DNA of 64,000 nucleotides from Bugulina stolonifera (Eukaryota; Bryozoa; Gymnolaemata; Cheilostomatida; Bugulidae): the NCBI GenBank assembly GCA_935421135.1, contig OW285196.1, positions 4,259,001 through 4,323,000 of the forward strand, given 5' to 3'. Numbering within the stretch: the stretch's first letter is position 1; each line of letters opens with the position of its first letter. Shown in pieces: positions 32,308 to 44,300 of this stretch. Both the position numbers and the translations under genes were made by a program. Below the pieces are notes generated by a model that saw only the letters and a program-made list of their open reading frames with translations, searched no databases and was not told where the DNA came from.

Positions 32308-32324
32308 GATCACTCAGGGCACCA
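32308..32324 (-). promoter_or_regulatory. Primer binding site of the second Gypsy element
   Basis: The minus strand reads TGGTGCCCTGAGTGATC immediately after the 5' LTR, without a spacer. The matching tRNA was not identified. Confidence 0.65.
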
Positions 32325-32459
32325 TGTTTATGTTTTGTCTCATGTAATGTGTCTCTATTTTTTAATCATGTAATGTCTTATAGCTCAGAGGCTTATCATA
32401 GTAATGCTTAGTCAAAAACAAGCTACATGTATAATAATCTAGAAAGCCTGACATAAACA
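32325..32459 (-). repeat. 5' LTR of the second Gypsy element
   Basis: 135 bp, one mismatch to 28019-28153. Confidence 0.93.
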
Positions 32460-32464
32460 CTAGT

Positions 32465-33317
32465 CGGACATGTAACAGATAAAAAATAAACTTTTCATAA
32501 GTGTTTTTTGGAAGAGTCTCTAGGAGAGACCCTCAAAATGGCTTCATGTAAATTTGACAAAATACCAGCTCTACCAATAATTCCACAAACAATATCCAGT
32601 TCAAGTTGCATAGCTAGAAATGATGCTAGTCAATGATCAATACCATTGCTGAAAATGTTTTATATAATTATGGAAACAAAGCAGTCTGCAATACTTGATA
32701 GGTATGATGCAGTCTATAATTAGTATGAAATCTATGATTGTAATATACATGCATATATAAAAAGCAAAGACAATTTTTGCAGTTACAGTATAATATAATA
32801 CTACCCGATGACTATCATCTTAGTAGATGCTATGGACCATAACAAATGCATGAATAGTATTACTATAGAAAGATACATGTACATTTTTTGCCAAATGTCT
32901 ACACAGTATTGCACACCAGCCAATAAATGATCGTTGTACAGATCTAGCAACATTGTACAGCATACTGCAACCCTTGGGCACATAGCAATCTGTAACTTGC
33001 TAATAAAATAAATATTAAGTGCTGAATTGATTGGAAGAGCCTGGAGGCTGTGGATAAAAAGAAATATAACACTGCATATGTATAAATTCACCAAAAACAA
33101 AATATACAGACTAAATCAGGGTACATGTGTAAAGATCAGAGTCATTAATTTCTGGACAGAATGGTGGTAATTCAGAGTATCCATAACATACTACATGAAA
33201 TGATCCTGAAGGTACCTCAAGAGAACAGGTACCAAGAGAAACCATGAGAGCAGGTGCCCCATGAGAGCAGGTGCTCCATGAGAGTAGGTGCCCTAGGAAA
33301 TACTTAACAATGATAGG
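32465..33317. other. Region downstream of the ABHD14A-like gene
   Basis: AT-rich, non-coding. A short degenerate tandem repeat (CATGAGAGCAGGTGCCC units) lies at 33225-33300, close to the gene's stop codon. Confidence 0.5.
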
Positions 33318-36300
33318 TCACAATGAGTTGACAAAATTCTTGAGTTGTTCATGCCACTTGTCCGGTTGATCAAGGTAACACGCGTGGCCAGCGTCAGGTA
33401 ACACAGACACTTCATTGGTTGGAATGTGTTTAAGAAGCTTTAGACTGGTGACAGCACTGCTATCATTAGCACCGTGTAGTATAAGCGTCTTTACCTGCAA
33501 TGCCACAACTTCAGGTTACTCTAGGGTCAAGGTCATGAGCGTGTGAGTAGACACAGTACACACATAATACTAGGATACATGTACGCAGGCATCACATTAA
33601 GGGAGGACAATTTCAAAGCACCTGGTCAGGCCTGTCAGACTCACCTTGACTTTTTTAAACCATTCTTCGGTATACTTGGGTAGAATAACAGGAGCAATAG
33701 GAATATAGCCAGATATTTCATCAAAATAATTCTCTTCTATTATGTAAGGAATAGAGAATTCTCCTGACATTGATGGGCTGACAACTACCACTTTCTGTAG
33801 CTTCAGAGTCTTTACTAGTTCATGTAGTAACACTCCTTTAGCTTCACTCAGTCCATTAACACCTGAGCATAGACAATACCTGTTATTATTAGGCATGTAT
33901 AGGAATCACACACAAGTTGATATTTCGATGTTGTATAACCAATAATTAAACTAAATCTACATGTAATGTTGACAGCAATGACTAACAAACATAATTACGT
34001 AAAACTAGATCTAATAATCAGAAATTCGCCACACATTTCTGAGGACAGATGCACACTAGAAAAACAGACTTCATTGCATAATATACAGCATAATGCAAGA
34101 TTAGGTGAGAGACTACAGACTGTACTCTATATTTTACTGAGAGCAGGCAGCACCCATGTAGACATACACCAAAACTCATGATTGTCCAGCATCTTAGAAG
34201 ATTGACTGGAAAAGAACTAGATCGAAAAGGTAATCACTTGATTACATTTACTATACGTAGATTTAAAATAAAATAGGCTACAAATATGCCGCCATTCTTA
34301 GAGGTGAGCTAATGTTAAAGAATAGCAAGGTTTACATACGATGTGAGGGGAAGCGGCTAGTAGGCCTACTTACATTTGTCTGTTTCTCCGTGTGTGAGGT
34401 TGACAGCCACAGCTCTATACCCCCACTCCTTCAGTTTACTCATAGTACCTGTTCCCTTGTTCCATGTAGTGGCGTTATACTTCTGTCCATGTAGTAGGAG
34501 TAGACTGGGTTTACGAGGGTCAGCAGGCTCAGGGCTGACCTCTATATACTCCACACCACATCTCTATAATAGGTCAAAGGTCAGTAATCACCACACTAGA
34601 CTAGCAAGTAACATAGAGAGACAGACAATTAGAGATTGTGTACACACTTATATTCAAGATCGTATACAGGGGGTCCATAGTCTAGCATAGGTGTATATAT
34701 GCTGTATAGCACAATGTAGGCCCATTTATTTAGTAGGCACTCTAGTGCTGCTCTCACTATTTTGGCGGACTGAGCTCTCTGGCTGCCTACACTACACATC
34801 TTTCAAACACAAAGTAGGCCTACTATTGAGTTGTACTCTCAGACGATGAGCCAAACAAGGAGACAGCCAATTTAGACATTATGCTGTAAGTAAGATTTCA
34901 CGGTCCCCATATACAACAGACAGACAATCGGCACTCGATAATAGAAAAGTTGAATCTCATTATATTTATAGTAGGCCTACTTATAATTACTGTTGCACAG
35001 ACATACAGGCCTATAGATAGTTAAAACACCAAGGCCTACATGTAGTTAGTTGTATGCATTAGTTAACTTAAAAGAATGTGTAGGGTGGCAGATGTGAGGG
35101 AGCGGTCACGATGGTGTTAGGAAGAGCATCTAGCCACAATTGCTCCTGTGCCCTGTAAAAGTCCTTGGGGTCATGCAAGCCAGCATGGCTTCAAGGTAAC
35201 TCCTCTACCCATGCCAAAAAAGGCCATGCCATCTGGACCTTTTCTCACATGAAGTTGGCCATCACTGGCACCTGGCAGTGTGAGCTGCAAGGGGCTGGTC
35301 ACGCCGAGGAGTATAAGCCCGGTGAGTTACTTTTTTAGTAGGATGCCAGATGTGATTTTCAGCACTCAACCCTATAGATTAGGGAAAAAATACCCATTTA
35401 ATTAACTCAATCCACATACAGGAGGCACCTACAATTCACAGCTTAGTGATTGTGCCTGAAGTAGACAACTCAAAAACATTCAATGAATCCAAGCAATGCT
35501 TGTTCTCACAACATTAGAAACCATTTCAGAAGATTATCAATCCTATTGTTCTACTTACGTTTCCATCCACAGATAGTGTAACATTTCGAACCTCTAACTT
35601 CAACACATCTATAATAGGCTTTGCCTGCAGATAGCAACATAACTATGCAACTTTGGGTTGGTAGGCCTATATTTTTAAAAACACATAATTACAACCATAA
35701 ATAAAAAAATATTTAATATCCAAACCAGGAAACTAGGGTAGGCCTATTAGTTTTAACCTTAAAGTGAGTCTGGATCTAGACCTTTCATGAATAATTTGGT
35801 GAGCAAAGCTTAGGCCTACGCATGTGAATAAATTAGCCCTCTCAAGACATATGTACATGTACATGCCTAGGCCTAAAAGGCTACAGACATAATAATTATA
35901 ATAAGCTAATAGTATGGCTTATGCCCACCGATTGTGAACAATTTAATATCCATGACAGAGTATGAAAGCGAGATGGGCTTATACATCGGTCTATACCTAA
36001 TGAAGGAAGGAATATTATATCCATGTTGTCTGTCAGTAGAACACTTGACATAGATCATACACAATGTCCATTGCATGATTGCTAGAAAGCAGTTAGTTAG
36101 GTTAAATATTTAAAAAAGCATTTGTTGGACTGTGCAATAATTTCATTGCTAAATAGCCCATCACCTCAAGGCAAGTACCTTACTTACTAGAACTTACATT
36201 TTTTTGAAGAATAGGATTGGCATCAAGGTACTTTGAGGAGTCACTTTCCTTTAGCTTTTGCTTTTCTAGACCTGCCCCTGGATCATCAAGATTTACTTCA

Positions 36301-36482
36301 GGTCGATGAACAGCTGAGTCTTTATTACTGCCCTTTCCACCAATAGCAGTGTTAGTACTAACTGACTCTTTCACTTTTGATCCTGACCCATAGTTTTTAT
36401 ACAAAATCACTAGTCCAACTGATAGACCTATTAGAGCCAATATTCGGCCGAATTTCACGTCCACTCCACTTATGGAAACCAT
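33318..36482 (-). CDS. ABHD14A-like: ABHD14A-like alpha/beta-hydrolase with membrane anchor, 311 residues
   Basis: Five minus-strand exons: 36482-36198, 35624-35559, 34563-34374, 33862-33645, 33494-33318. All phases agree. Exon 1 (95 codons) starts with a single hydrophobic segment (ILALIGLSVGLVILY, about residues 14-28) and a Ser/Lys-rich stalk, giving a type II signal-anchored protein as in vertebrate ABHD14A. The catalytic set is present: Ser in SPSMSG, Asp in GAND, His in DAGHACYL. Exons 2-5 match the ABHD14B-like gene at 21571-24417 in sequence, order and splice phase. Exon 4 is nearly identical in the two genes (long identical run around KTLKLQKVVVVSPSMSG), so they are tandem duplicates or have been homogenised. 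They are separated by the LINE and the second Gypsy element. The SINE-like piece at 35100 lies in intron 2. Confidence 0.9.
35100..35330 (+). mobile_element. SINE-like fragment
   Basis: GTTAGGAAGAGCATCTAGCC and the following CACAATTGCTCCTGTGCCC match the body of the SINE copies at 19222 and 20996 (here in plus orientation), but the tRNA-like head is missing. Located in an intron of the ABHD14A-like gene. Confidence 0.55.
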
Positions 36483-37967
36483 TTTTCAGCGCAGTTTTGC
36501 AATTTTGACTGATTCAAGACTACTTCTGAGTACTTGCGCGCATAAAAACCCAATATTGAGTCAAACGATTCTAATGGAACACGAAACTAGCGTTCAGAAA
36601 TGAAAATAAAGAATGTGCGTGTTCAGTAGCATACCTATTACATTGGTAAACATTGCTTGCAGTTCTGCAGCATAACTATTTGCTGTGGGTGCACGCACAG
36701 ACCACCGCAGTTCTTAACCAGACAGTTTCGCGTGAACCTCAGCTACTTACCTTTGACGTCTTCTTGGGTAACAAAATGCAAATAAAAATTATTGGGGTTT
36801 ACTAGCAGACATCACTTCTCAAAAGAAGTGGTATTAAAGGGCACATAAAACCGGATGTGCGACAAAACACTATTCATATTTTTAAAATCAAGTTAGAAAT
36901 TATCTTACGATTTTCTGATATAAATATAGTCATATTCAGATATTGACGTGAATAATATCGATATTGTAATAATATCGCATTGTACTCTGCCTGCATATAT
37001 CTGTATGTAGGCATTTCAAGCCAAGTATTTAATATAAATATGGACATACATGTATCAGTAGAAATAAGATTAGTATTAGTATATAAATACTAAATAGACC
37101 TACAGCCTCTTTTTAGGCTGTTCAAACCAAAGGAAAGTGAAATTGAAATTCTGAAAACTCAAACTATCAAGCCTAATTAAATAATTGTATTTTATATGAA
37201 TATAGTGTGTGTAAAAAGAGACTAGAATGAAAAGTTCAAAGCTCGCTGGTTTCATTTTCATTTTTTTTATTTTGTTTACACTTGACTTTCCTCACAAATA
37301 CCATACTTGCCGCCTTGCATGTGCAAGGTCGTAAGAACTCAGTTTTTGATATGGCTAGGTCATGTATTATATGTTATATGACTAGCCTCATTCACAAATC
37401 TAGAGCGTACTTCTTTCAGGGTTCTTAGCCAAACGAGTAAGAAAAGGCAAGGGTTTTAATATGAGGTGTATAAGTATTGGTAGCCTGTCGAGTATTATCA
37501 TCATATTATACTCTCTTTACATCGTAGTTAAAACCTGGCTCAATACCTTTAACCAGGCACCTGGGAAATGTGCAAATATTTTTTGGGAGGACGCCATCCT
37601 AACCTTTTCCCTTAACTGTCGAGCACTAATCTGCTAGTGCTGCCTAATTTTATAGTATTGACCTCAGTCCTCTATTCTGAACCTTTTCTAGTTGATTTGT
37701 TTAATTTTTTGATCAGGACCCCATACCTGATTTGCAAACTCAAGCAACAATCTTATTAATGATAGTAAACTAGTGGTCTGGAGCACTATCCATGTTGCTA
37801 AATACATTATCAATGTTTTGTTTAAAACAGCCGGTTTTGCTCTCCATCAATGATTAGTCTTGAAGGCTCATGTTTCGGTAGGTTGTTTAGATTGTGTAAC
37901 TTATTGCCATAATCCTAATTAACAATTGACCACTTATTACTTACAGAACTGCTGTTGATTGGTTGAA
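36483..37967. promoter_or_regulatory. Shared upstream region of two divergent genes
   Basis: About 1.5 kb between the start of the ABHD14A-like gene (minus) and the golgin (plus). It should contain both promoters. No clear TATA box or factor site could be fixed. A possible acceptor (TTATTACTTACAG, ending 37945) just upstream of the golgin ATG suggests a separate 5' UTR exon. Confidence 0.4.
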
Positions 37968-38312
37968 ATGTCAGCTTCCGCTGACAGACCCTCCACCCCC
38001 TCTGGTGGGGGAGGAGGGAAACTTGAGAGTCTGTCCAAAGAAGATGTCATCAAGTTTGCCAAACGGCAGACGATGTTACTTAGTAAAGCCAAGGCTAGAA
38101 TAGATGGTAGGTATTAGTGTAAGTTGTAGCCGCTAGTAGTCGAGGCAATGTTTGTTAGTTCACTAATTACCTGATGTTCTACACTGTATGTTTAGAGTTA
38201 TCAAAGAAGGTAGAATCTACGGGTGATGGCAATTTCCAGGAAGAGATTGGCAGGTTGAAAGAAGAGCTCAAGAAGAGTGCCGAGGAGAAAGGACTAATAG
38301 AAGAGGAATTAG
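37968..38312 (+). CDS. GCC2-like: Golgin exons 1-2: conserved N-terminus
   Basis: Exon 1 encodes a low-complexity start (SGGGGGK) and then the conserved KLESLSKEDVIKFAKRQTML block, about residues 18-37. Exon 2 continues the first coiled coil (EEIGRLKEELKKSAEEK). Both introns are phase 1. Confidence 0.88.
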
Positions 38313-41300
38313 GTAAGCCGTGTTGGATATGCGTAATAAGCCCGCATATCCTTACTTTGCTCACTTGTCCCATGATATCCATAAGGTTGTTTATTGGACT
38401 TGACTTCCTACCTTTACTTTAGAACTCCCCCTCAACAGTAACTGGCTATGTGGCCCTCAATACAGAGCTTAACCAACAATAGATATATTGGTTTACTGTG
38501 ACCTTCACCAGTCTTTCCCACATGAAAATGATTACATAGTCCAAGATTTTCAGCATGTGTTTAATATTTCGCAAACTTCTTTCGGAAAATATCAGGAATT
38601 GATTTACTTTATAAGGCACATAATCTGATTAACCAATGTAGCTAGAGTCGTAACAAAATGGCCGCAGTCCCTGCACCACTGATTGAGAATTTAATTGAAC
38701 CAGTTTTTACTTGATATGGTCGAATGCTGTTTTTCTGTATAAAACTAATATACCAATACAAAGCCCATTAAGTGACATATAAGATTATATACACTGTATT
38801 GTGGACTGATGTGTGTATAGTCCGCAACTCACTTTTATGCTCAGATGAAATCCTCACAGATTACACAAACCTGAACAATTCTCATACTAACGATTTAACC
38901 TAATTGATTGTTTGGGTTCATTGTTTGTATTGCATAGAGCTATAAATTACATTAACATGCTCATACATTGGAACCTGCCTTGAATGTACACATATTATCA
39001 CATACATGTACATGTATGTCCGTGTTAAGTTTGCTCCAATCATATCTGTCACTGATATATACATGTATATTTATATTATATGTTTGTTACTTCTATGAGC
39101 GAGGTGAAGATCAACCAGATACATGGAATTTGTTAAACTACTTTTGATATCACAGGTTTACCCTGGTGAGCCCAGTTGTTTTAAACAAATGGAACCACTC
39201 TTTTTCACTGGCTTTTGATGCTTCAAACTACTAAGAATTGTCTGTCCCCGTGAAGCATGGAATAGGGTACTTTGACTGACTCTGTACGAATTTTTGCTTC
39301 GAGTCGAGTTGTTGGATCTCATGTTAGAATGCGATAACAAACTATTGTCAATCAGTGTCAATGTCGTCATGGTTTATGTAACTTCTGTAGAGGATACAAA
39401 GGAGAAACTGAGTCAGACAAGGAGTAGGTATGCAGAAGTAGAAGAGGAGAGGTTATCTGCAGTAACAGCTTACCAATCTCTGCAGGTTACTCTTGAGCAG
39501 ACGCAAGGCAACCAGTCGGAGGCTATACAAAGCTTAGAGGAGAAGGTAAAGCAACTAAACACTCAGCTAGGGGTGAGTTGACCTAATTCTAACAATAGAA
39601 CCATTAATATTCACTCCTTGTAATACATCATGGTACGGGGTATAAACTAGCCCAGCCATTAGAATGCGGAGCTGCAAACAAGAGATTCAATACTCCAATC
39701 GTGTCTGAGCCATGAGTGGGCCTATCTAACTGGAGTTCTCTGCCGAGTCTCAGTAGCGCATTACGGTATCCTTGAGCCTTACGCTATAACAAAATGTCTG
39801 ACCTGAGATTACAAACGGAAGTAAAGCTGGTAGTTTAGTTATTACTAAATAAAATATGTCACCTATTTGCCCTGTTACCCTATTGCAGGGCTTAGAGGAG
39901 GAAAATGAGTGTCTAAAGATGCAGAAGGCAAGTACCGTTGAGAGTGTGAAGACTATACAGTCCGAGTATCAGCAACTTCTGACTGAGAAAGAGGGTCTAC
40001 ATGCTCAGCACCAGGTCAGCCATTATTTATTAGTAGCCTAGTCATGTAATGTATTCAACTAGCGTCGCTAACACTATTGCTACTACTAACTACCTTCACT
40101 AGTACCGTTGCTACTACTAACTACCTTCACTAGTACTGCTGCTACTACTAACTACCTTCACTAGTACTGTTGCTACTACTAACTACCTTCACTAGTACTG
40201 CTGCTAGTACTAACCACTCTTACTAACACTACTAGTTCTACTGACTACCATCACTAACACAACAGCTACTACTGATTTTTCTACTCCTACTGTTACAGCA
40301 GTTACTACTAACTACACTACTAATAACACTATTACTGCCGTTGCTAATACATCTATTACTAATGCTACTAATGTTACTTTCACTGCTTCCACTGGTAGAA
40401 TCACTGTCGCTATTACTATCAATAGCACTGGTGCTCCCACAGTCACTACTGCAACCACTACCATTACTATGGCCTCGACCACATATATCAGTATATAATT
40501 GTGTTTAGGAGACGGTAAATGAGCTAGCCGAATCTAATAAACTCAAGGAAAAGCTTATAGTTAACTTCAAGGCTCTAAAACAGAAGTATCTGGAGATGAA
40601 GAGAGATACAGAGACTCAGTCACCTGATCAGAGCTCTCAGTCAGTCGCAAGTGAGTTATTCTGTACTCTATAGTACTATTCTATACTGTATGGTACTCTA
40701 TTCTACTCTATAGTCTACTCTACTCTACTCTGCAATCTACTCTACTCTACTCTGCAGTCTACTCTACAGTCTACTCTGCTCTACTCTATTCTACTCTACA
40801 CTCTACTCTACTCTACTCTACTCTACTCTACTCTGATACTATACTGTATTGCACTGCACTGTACTATTTTATATGGTATAACTGCGTGCAGTATCAACTC
40901 ATGATTTGACTTTTTTATCGTTCTGCCTTTTCAGACTCAGAGGAGAATGAGAGACTGAAATCCCAGATTGAGTCGTTAAACCAAGAGCTGAGTGAGTGCC
41001 AGAACACACTGAGTCAGTTAAACTCTGAGCATGACTCGCTCAAGACCGACCATACTTCAGTGAGTGCTGATTGTGAGTCACTCAAAGCTCAGTACGAGTC
41101 ACTCAAGACCGAATATGACTCATTCAAGAATGAAAACAACTCAATAACGATTGAATGCGAGTCACTCAGAACTCAATGTGATTCTCTCAAGGGCGAGTGT
41201 GAGACACTCAAAACTGAATACGAATCGTTACATCTCCGACACATCAACCAATCGGAAGTCATGGCAGAGGTTTGTATAGATCTGTAATTTTAGCCAAATG

Positions 41301-44300
41301 GACAGGTGTTAACAGTTACTAAATATGTGCTAAGAAGCGTCTATATGTTGGAGTTTAGGGTAAGAGCGGACAACTTACAAAAGAAAGAGGAGACAACTAT
41401 CATTTAGTGAAGATTCGCTAAGTATTTGTGACATTATAGCATATCTTAGAAAGTCTCTTGTTATATATTTAGTGCAAATTTATACCTCAAACGGAGTTGT
41501 TGAACTTTGTTTGAAGCTGTAAATGTCACTGCTTATCTAGTGCACATTACAACTCTCCAAGTAGTTCTCAGATACAGAATGTGTAATTAATTATTTACAT
41601 TTATGTAAGTGTGCACTGTACTGTAGTTTGGATTCTTGGGTAATCGGACTTGGACCTCATTGTTTTCTGTGATATTAGATGGAGAAGAAACAAGAGGCAG
41701 AAGACATCATTACTCAACATAAAGAAGAGATCGCTGGTTGGCAGAAAAGAATAGAAGAGATGAGCCAAGATTACGAGCACACCATTTCTCAGAATAAGGT
41801 AAACTTATTAGACCAAGAATAAGGTGAATGTTTTCAGTGAATACTGATGTAAACATATTTTGTTGTTACATCCGTAGAAATTGTACAAGTTTAACTATGA
41901 TCATATAGTATGTCACCGTAAATATCAGCAGTTGGGTGATTGATATGCATGTATCTGATCCAATCTTAATAAGTCTGTGATAAAAAAGCTGAAATGACCA
42001 TCTAGGGGCTTTCAGCTGGTCACATAGCTTTGGAGAGCTGTGTACAGCTTCCTACAGTCAGGGTTTCTAAACTCTCTGTGCTTTGAACTGTTATGCTGGT
42101 TGTGCAGTGTGTAGTGCAGCTGTAATGATTACATCAGAAGAAATAAAGTACATACTACAATTCACATAATAATTTTAACTACCCTAATATACATTAAAAT
42201 GGACCCTGTTGGTTTCGTTATAAACAACTTGTCTCGTGGCTTAGCTCAAGGAATGCAAGGCAGTCAAGGAGCAAACCTGATTGGACGTTCATTTCCTAAA
42301 GAATTGAACTATTTTACGGATGTATGTCACTTTTTGAACATAATTGCGAAGGAAAATCTGACAATGGGTTTAATGCAGGCAACAAACTCTGCCATTAACA
42401 CTGTAGTCCAATGGGTTGTACTCAAGTACTTGCCAATGAAGGAAGTCCACCCGTTCACTAATGTAACCCGGATGATGCTGAAGAAAGAGCTGGAGAGGCA
42501 GGTAAATGACAACTTACCGACACTTATTGCAAAGTTGACAACTAAAGAGCTCCGTGCTTCTACCCTTGTACCATTCACAGTAGCCGCCAGTCTGCACCTC
42601 GCTCTTCTACAGGAATTGGTTCTCTTGGATGAAGGATTAATTAGTTCCCCAATGACCTCCCAGTACATACGCATGTTGAGTAGTAAGGCATATGGCTATT
42701 ACATTCATCTCAATGGTGCATACACTCTCTGTGTGCTAACTCGCAGTGCCGTAGTTCGTCAGGTGAGGTGTGGCATGGCACCATGCTCTGTCAGGGGTCA
42801 TGTAGCACATGTAACATGGGAAGACGGTGCTGCTAAATATGTTTATAGCAAATTTGAAGGCTCTCGGTCTGCTAATCAGTCTGTGTTGGCTAAACTGAAG
42901 TTGGAGGCGTCCAACGCTCGTATTCAGCGTCTAAAGGCAGTCCAAACTGATTTGTTGGCGAAACTAAACAACCCACCGTGTGTGGCTGAGTGCTGGAAAC
43001 AATTGGTCCATGATAATCATATACAACAGATCTTGGAGCATCCACTGTTTGATGACGAGCCAACCGTCAAGTTAACCTAGCTTCCCTACTACTACAGTAG
43101 CTGCAGTTAATAACCTTAGGGACCAAGCTTCTAGTTGTCTTGTGATATGTGCAATATCCTCTACTCTTTCCAGGGAGTCCGGTTGGAAGTATAATAGTGT
43201 TAGCATTTTTACGGCAACTGGATTGTTTCTTATTTTCTAGTAGATGTCACTATGTTCTACATGGTTAATGTTACACACAATTATTATGCCTCAGTGTACT
43301 GGTATTCTTACATCTAGTCTTGTATTCTAAATAATACAGGTTATTTTGGATAGATGGACCTGTGATGGCAACTTTTTCTGGGTCCAAGTTCAATTGCCTG
43401 ACCCGCCTCTTTATTGAATAAATTATCCTTTACGCCTAATTGATTAGTCATCAAGTTATGGTCTGAAAGATATACATGTACATGTAACAGGTATATGGTT
43501 TACGAAATAATACTAATAAAACCATGTAGGCCTGTATAGATCATGCTGTCCAAAGTAGAAACTGGAAAAGTCGTGGTGACCCATGTATACCTGTTATAAT
43601 ATAGTAATAATATAGAATATGTATTCATTGTGGGGGAAATTTCAACACCCTCCCCCTTCCCCCAAGGTCTATTCACACTGGTTCAATTCTGAAATGGCAC
43701 TTCGGTTGGCATCATTTTCAAATTTACCAGGGTTTGTGACAGGACAGACTTTTGGTCACACCGATTGGCCAATACATGGATGGAGTGCATTGTTTTACTA
43801 TCAATTTAACTGTTCAGCTTAGGCCTTTTATTATCAACATGTTACTCTAGTTTTATGTGTATTGTAGAATTCAGTTGGTTACATAATAAAACATCTACAT
43901 GTAGTTTTAAAATCAGCGCTTCAATAATACTCCATAAGCTAATTTTATATAATGTAGATTCATGATGAAATACATTTAGTTTATTGAATTGAATATTACA
44001 TTTTATTTTCCTCAATATATCACTCAATGCAACTACTTTATTACTGCATACATCAAACCTATTCACACTGTCTACTATGCCACTGATTGTCATCCGATTT
44101 CCAAAAGATTTTGAAGTGCCAGTTCAACTAAATACAGCATGTAGATCAGCTCATAAACTTCAGCACAACTATTGTTGAATACACAACAAGAAGAAGCTAC
44201 ATGTAAGAGGCAAATATATACATGTAGATTAAAACTCATTCACAGCTCGTCTATGGGTTGGCCTCAACCATTTTGAATCTTCATAGCTAAACTCGTAGCA

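Larger units (their letters stand above)
28019..32459 (-). mobile_element. Complete Ty3/Gypsy element with very short LTRs
   Basis: 4441 bp on the minus strand. The two 135-bp LTRs differ at one visible base (AATCAAG versus AATCATG). The 5-bp target duplication is CTAGT at 28014-28018 and 32460-32464. Primer binding site, polypurine tract and one unbroken gag-pol frame are present. The LTR ends are themselves inverted (TGTTTATG...CATAAACA). It is unrelated in sequence to the first Gypsy element beyond the shared domains. Confidence 0.95.
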
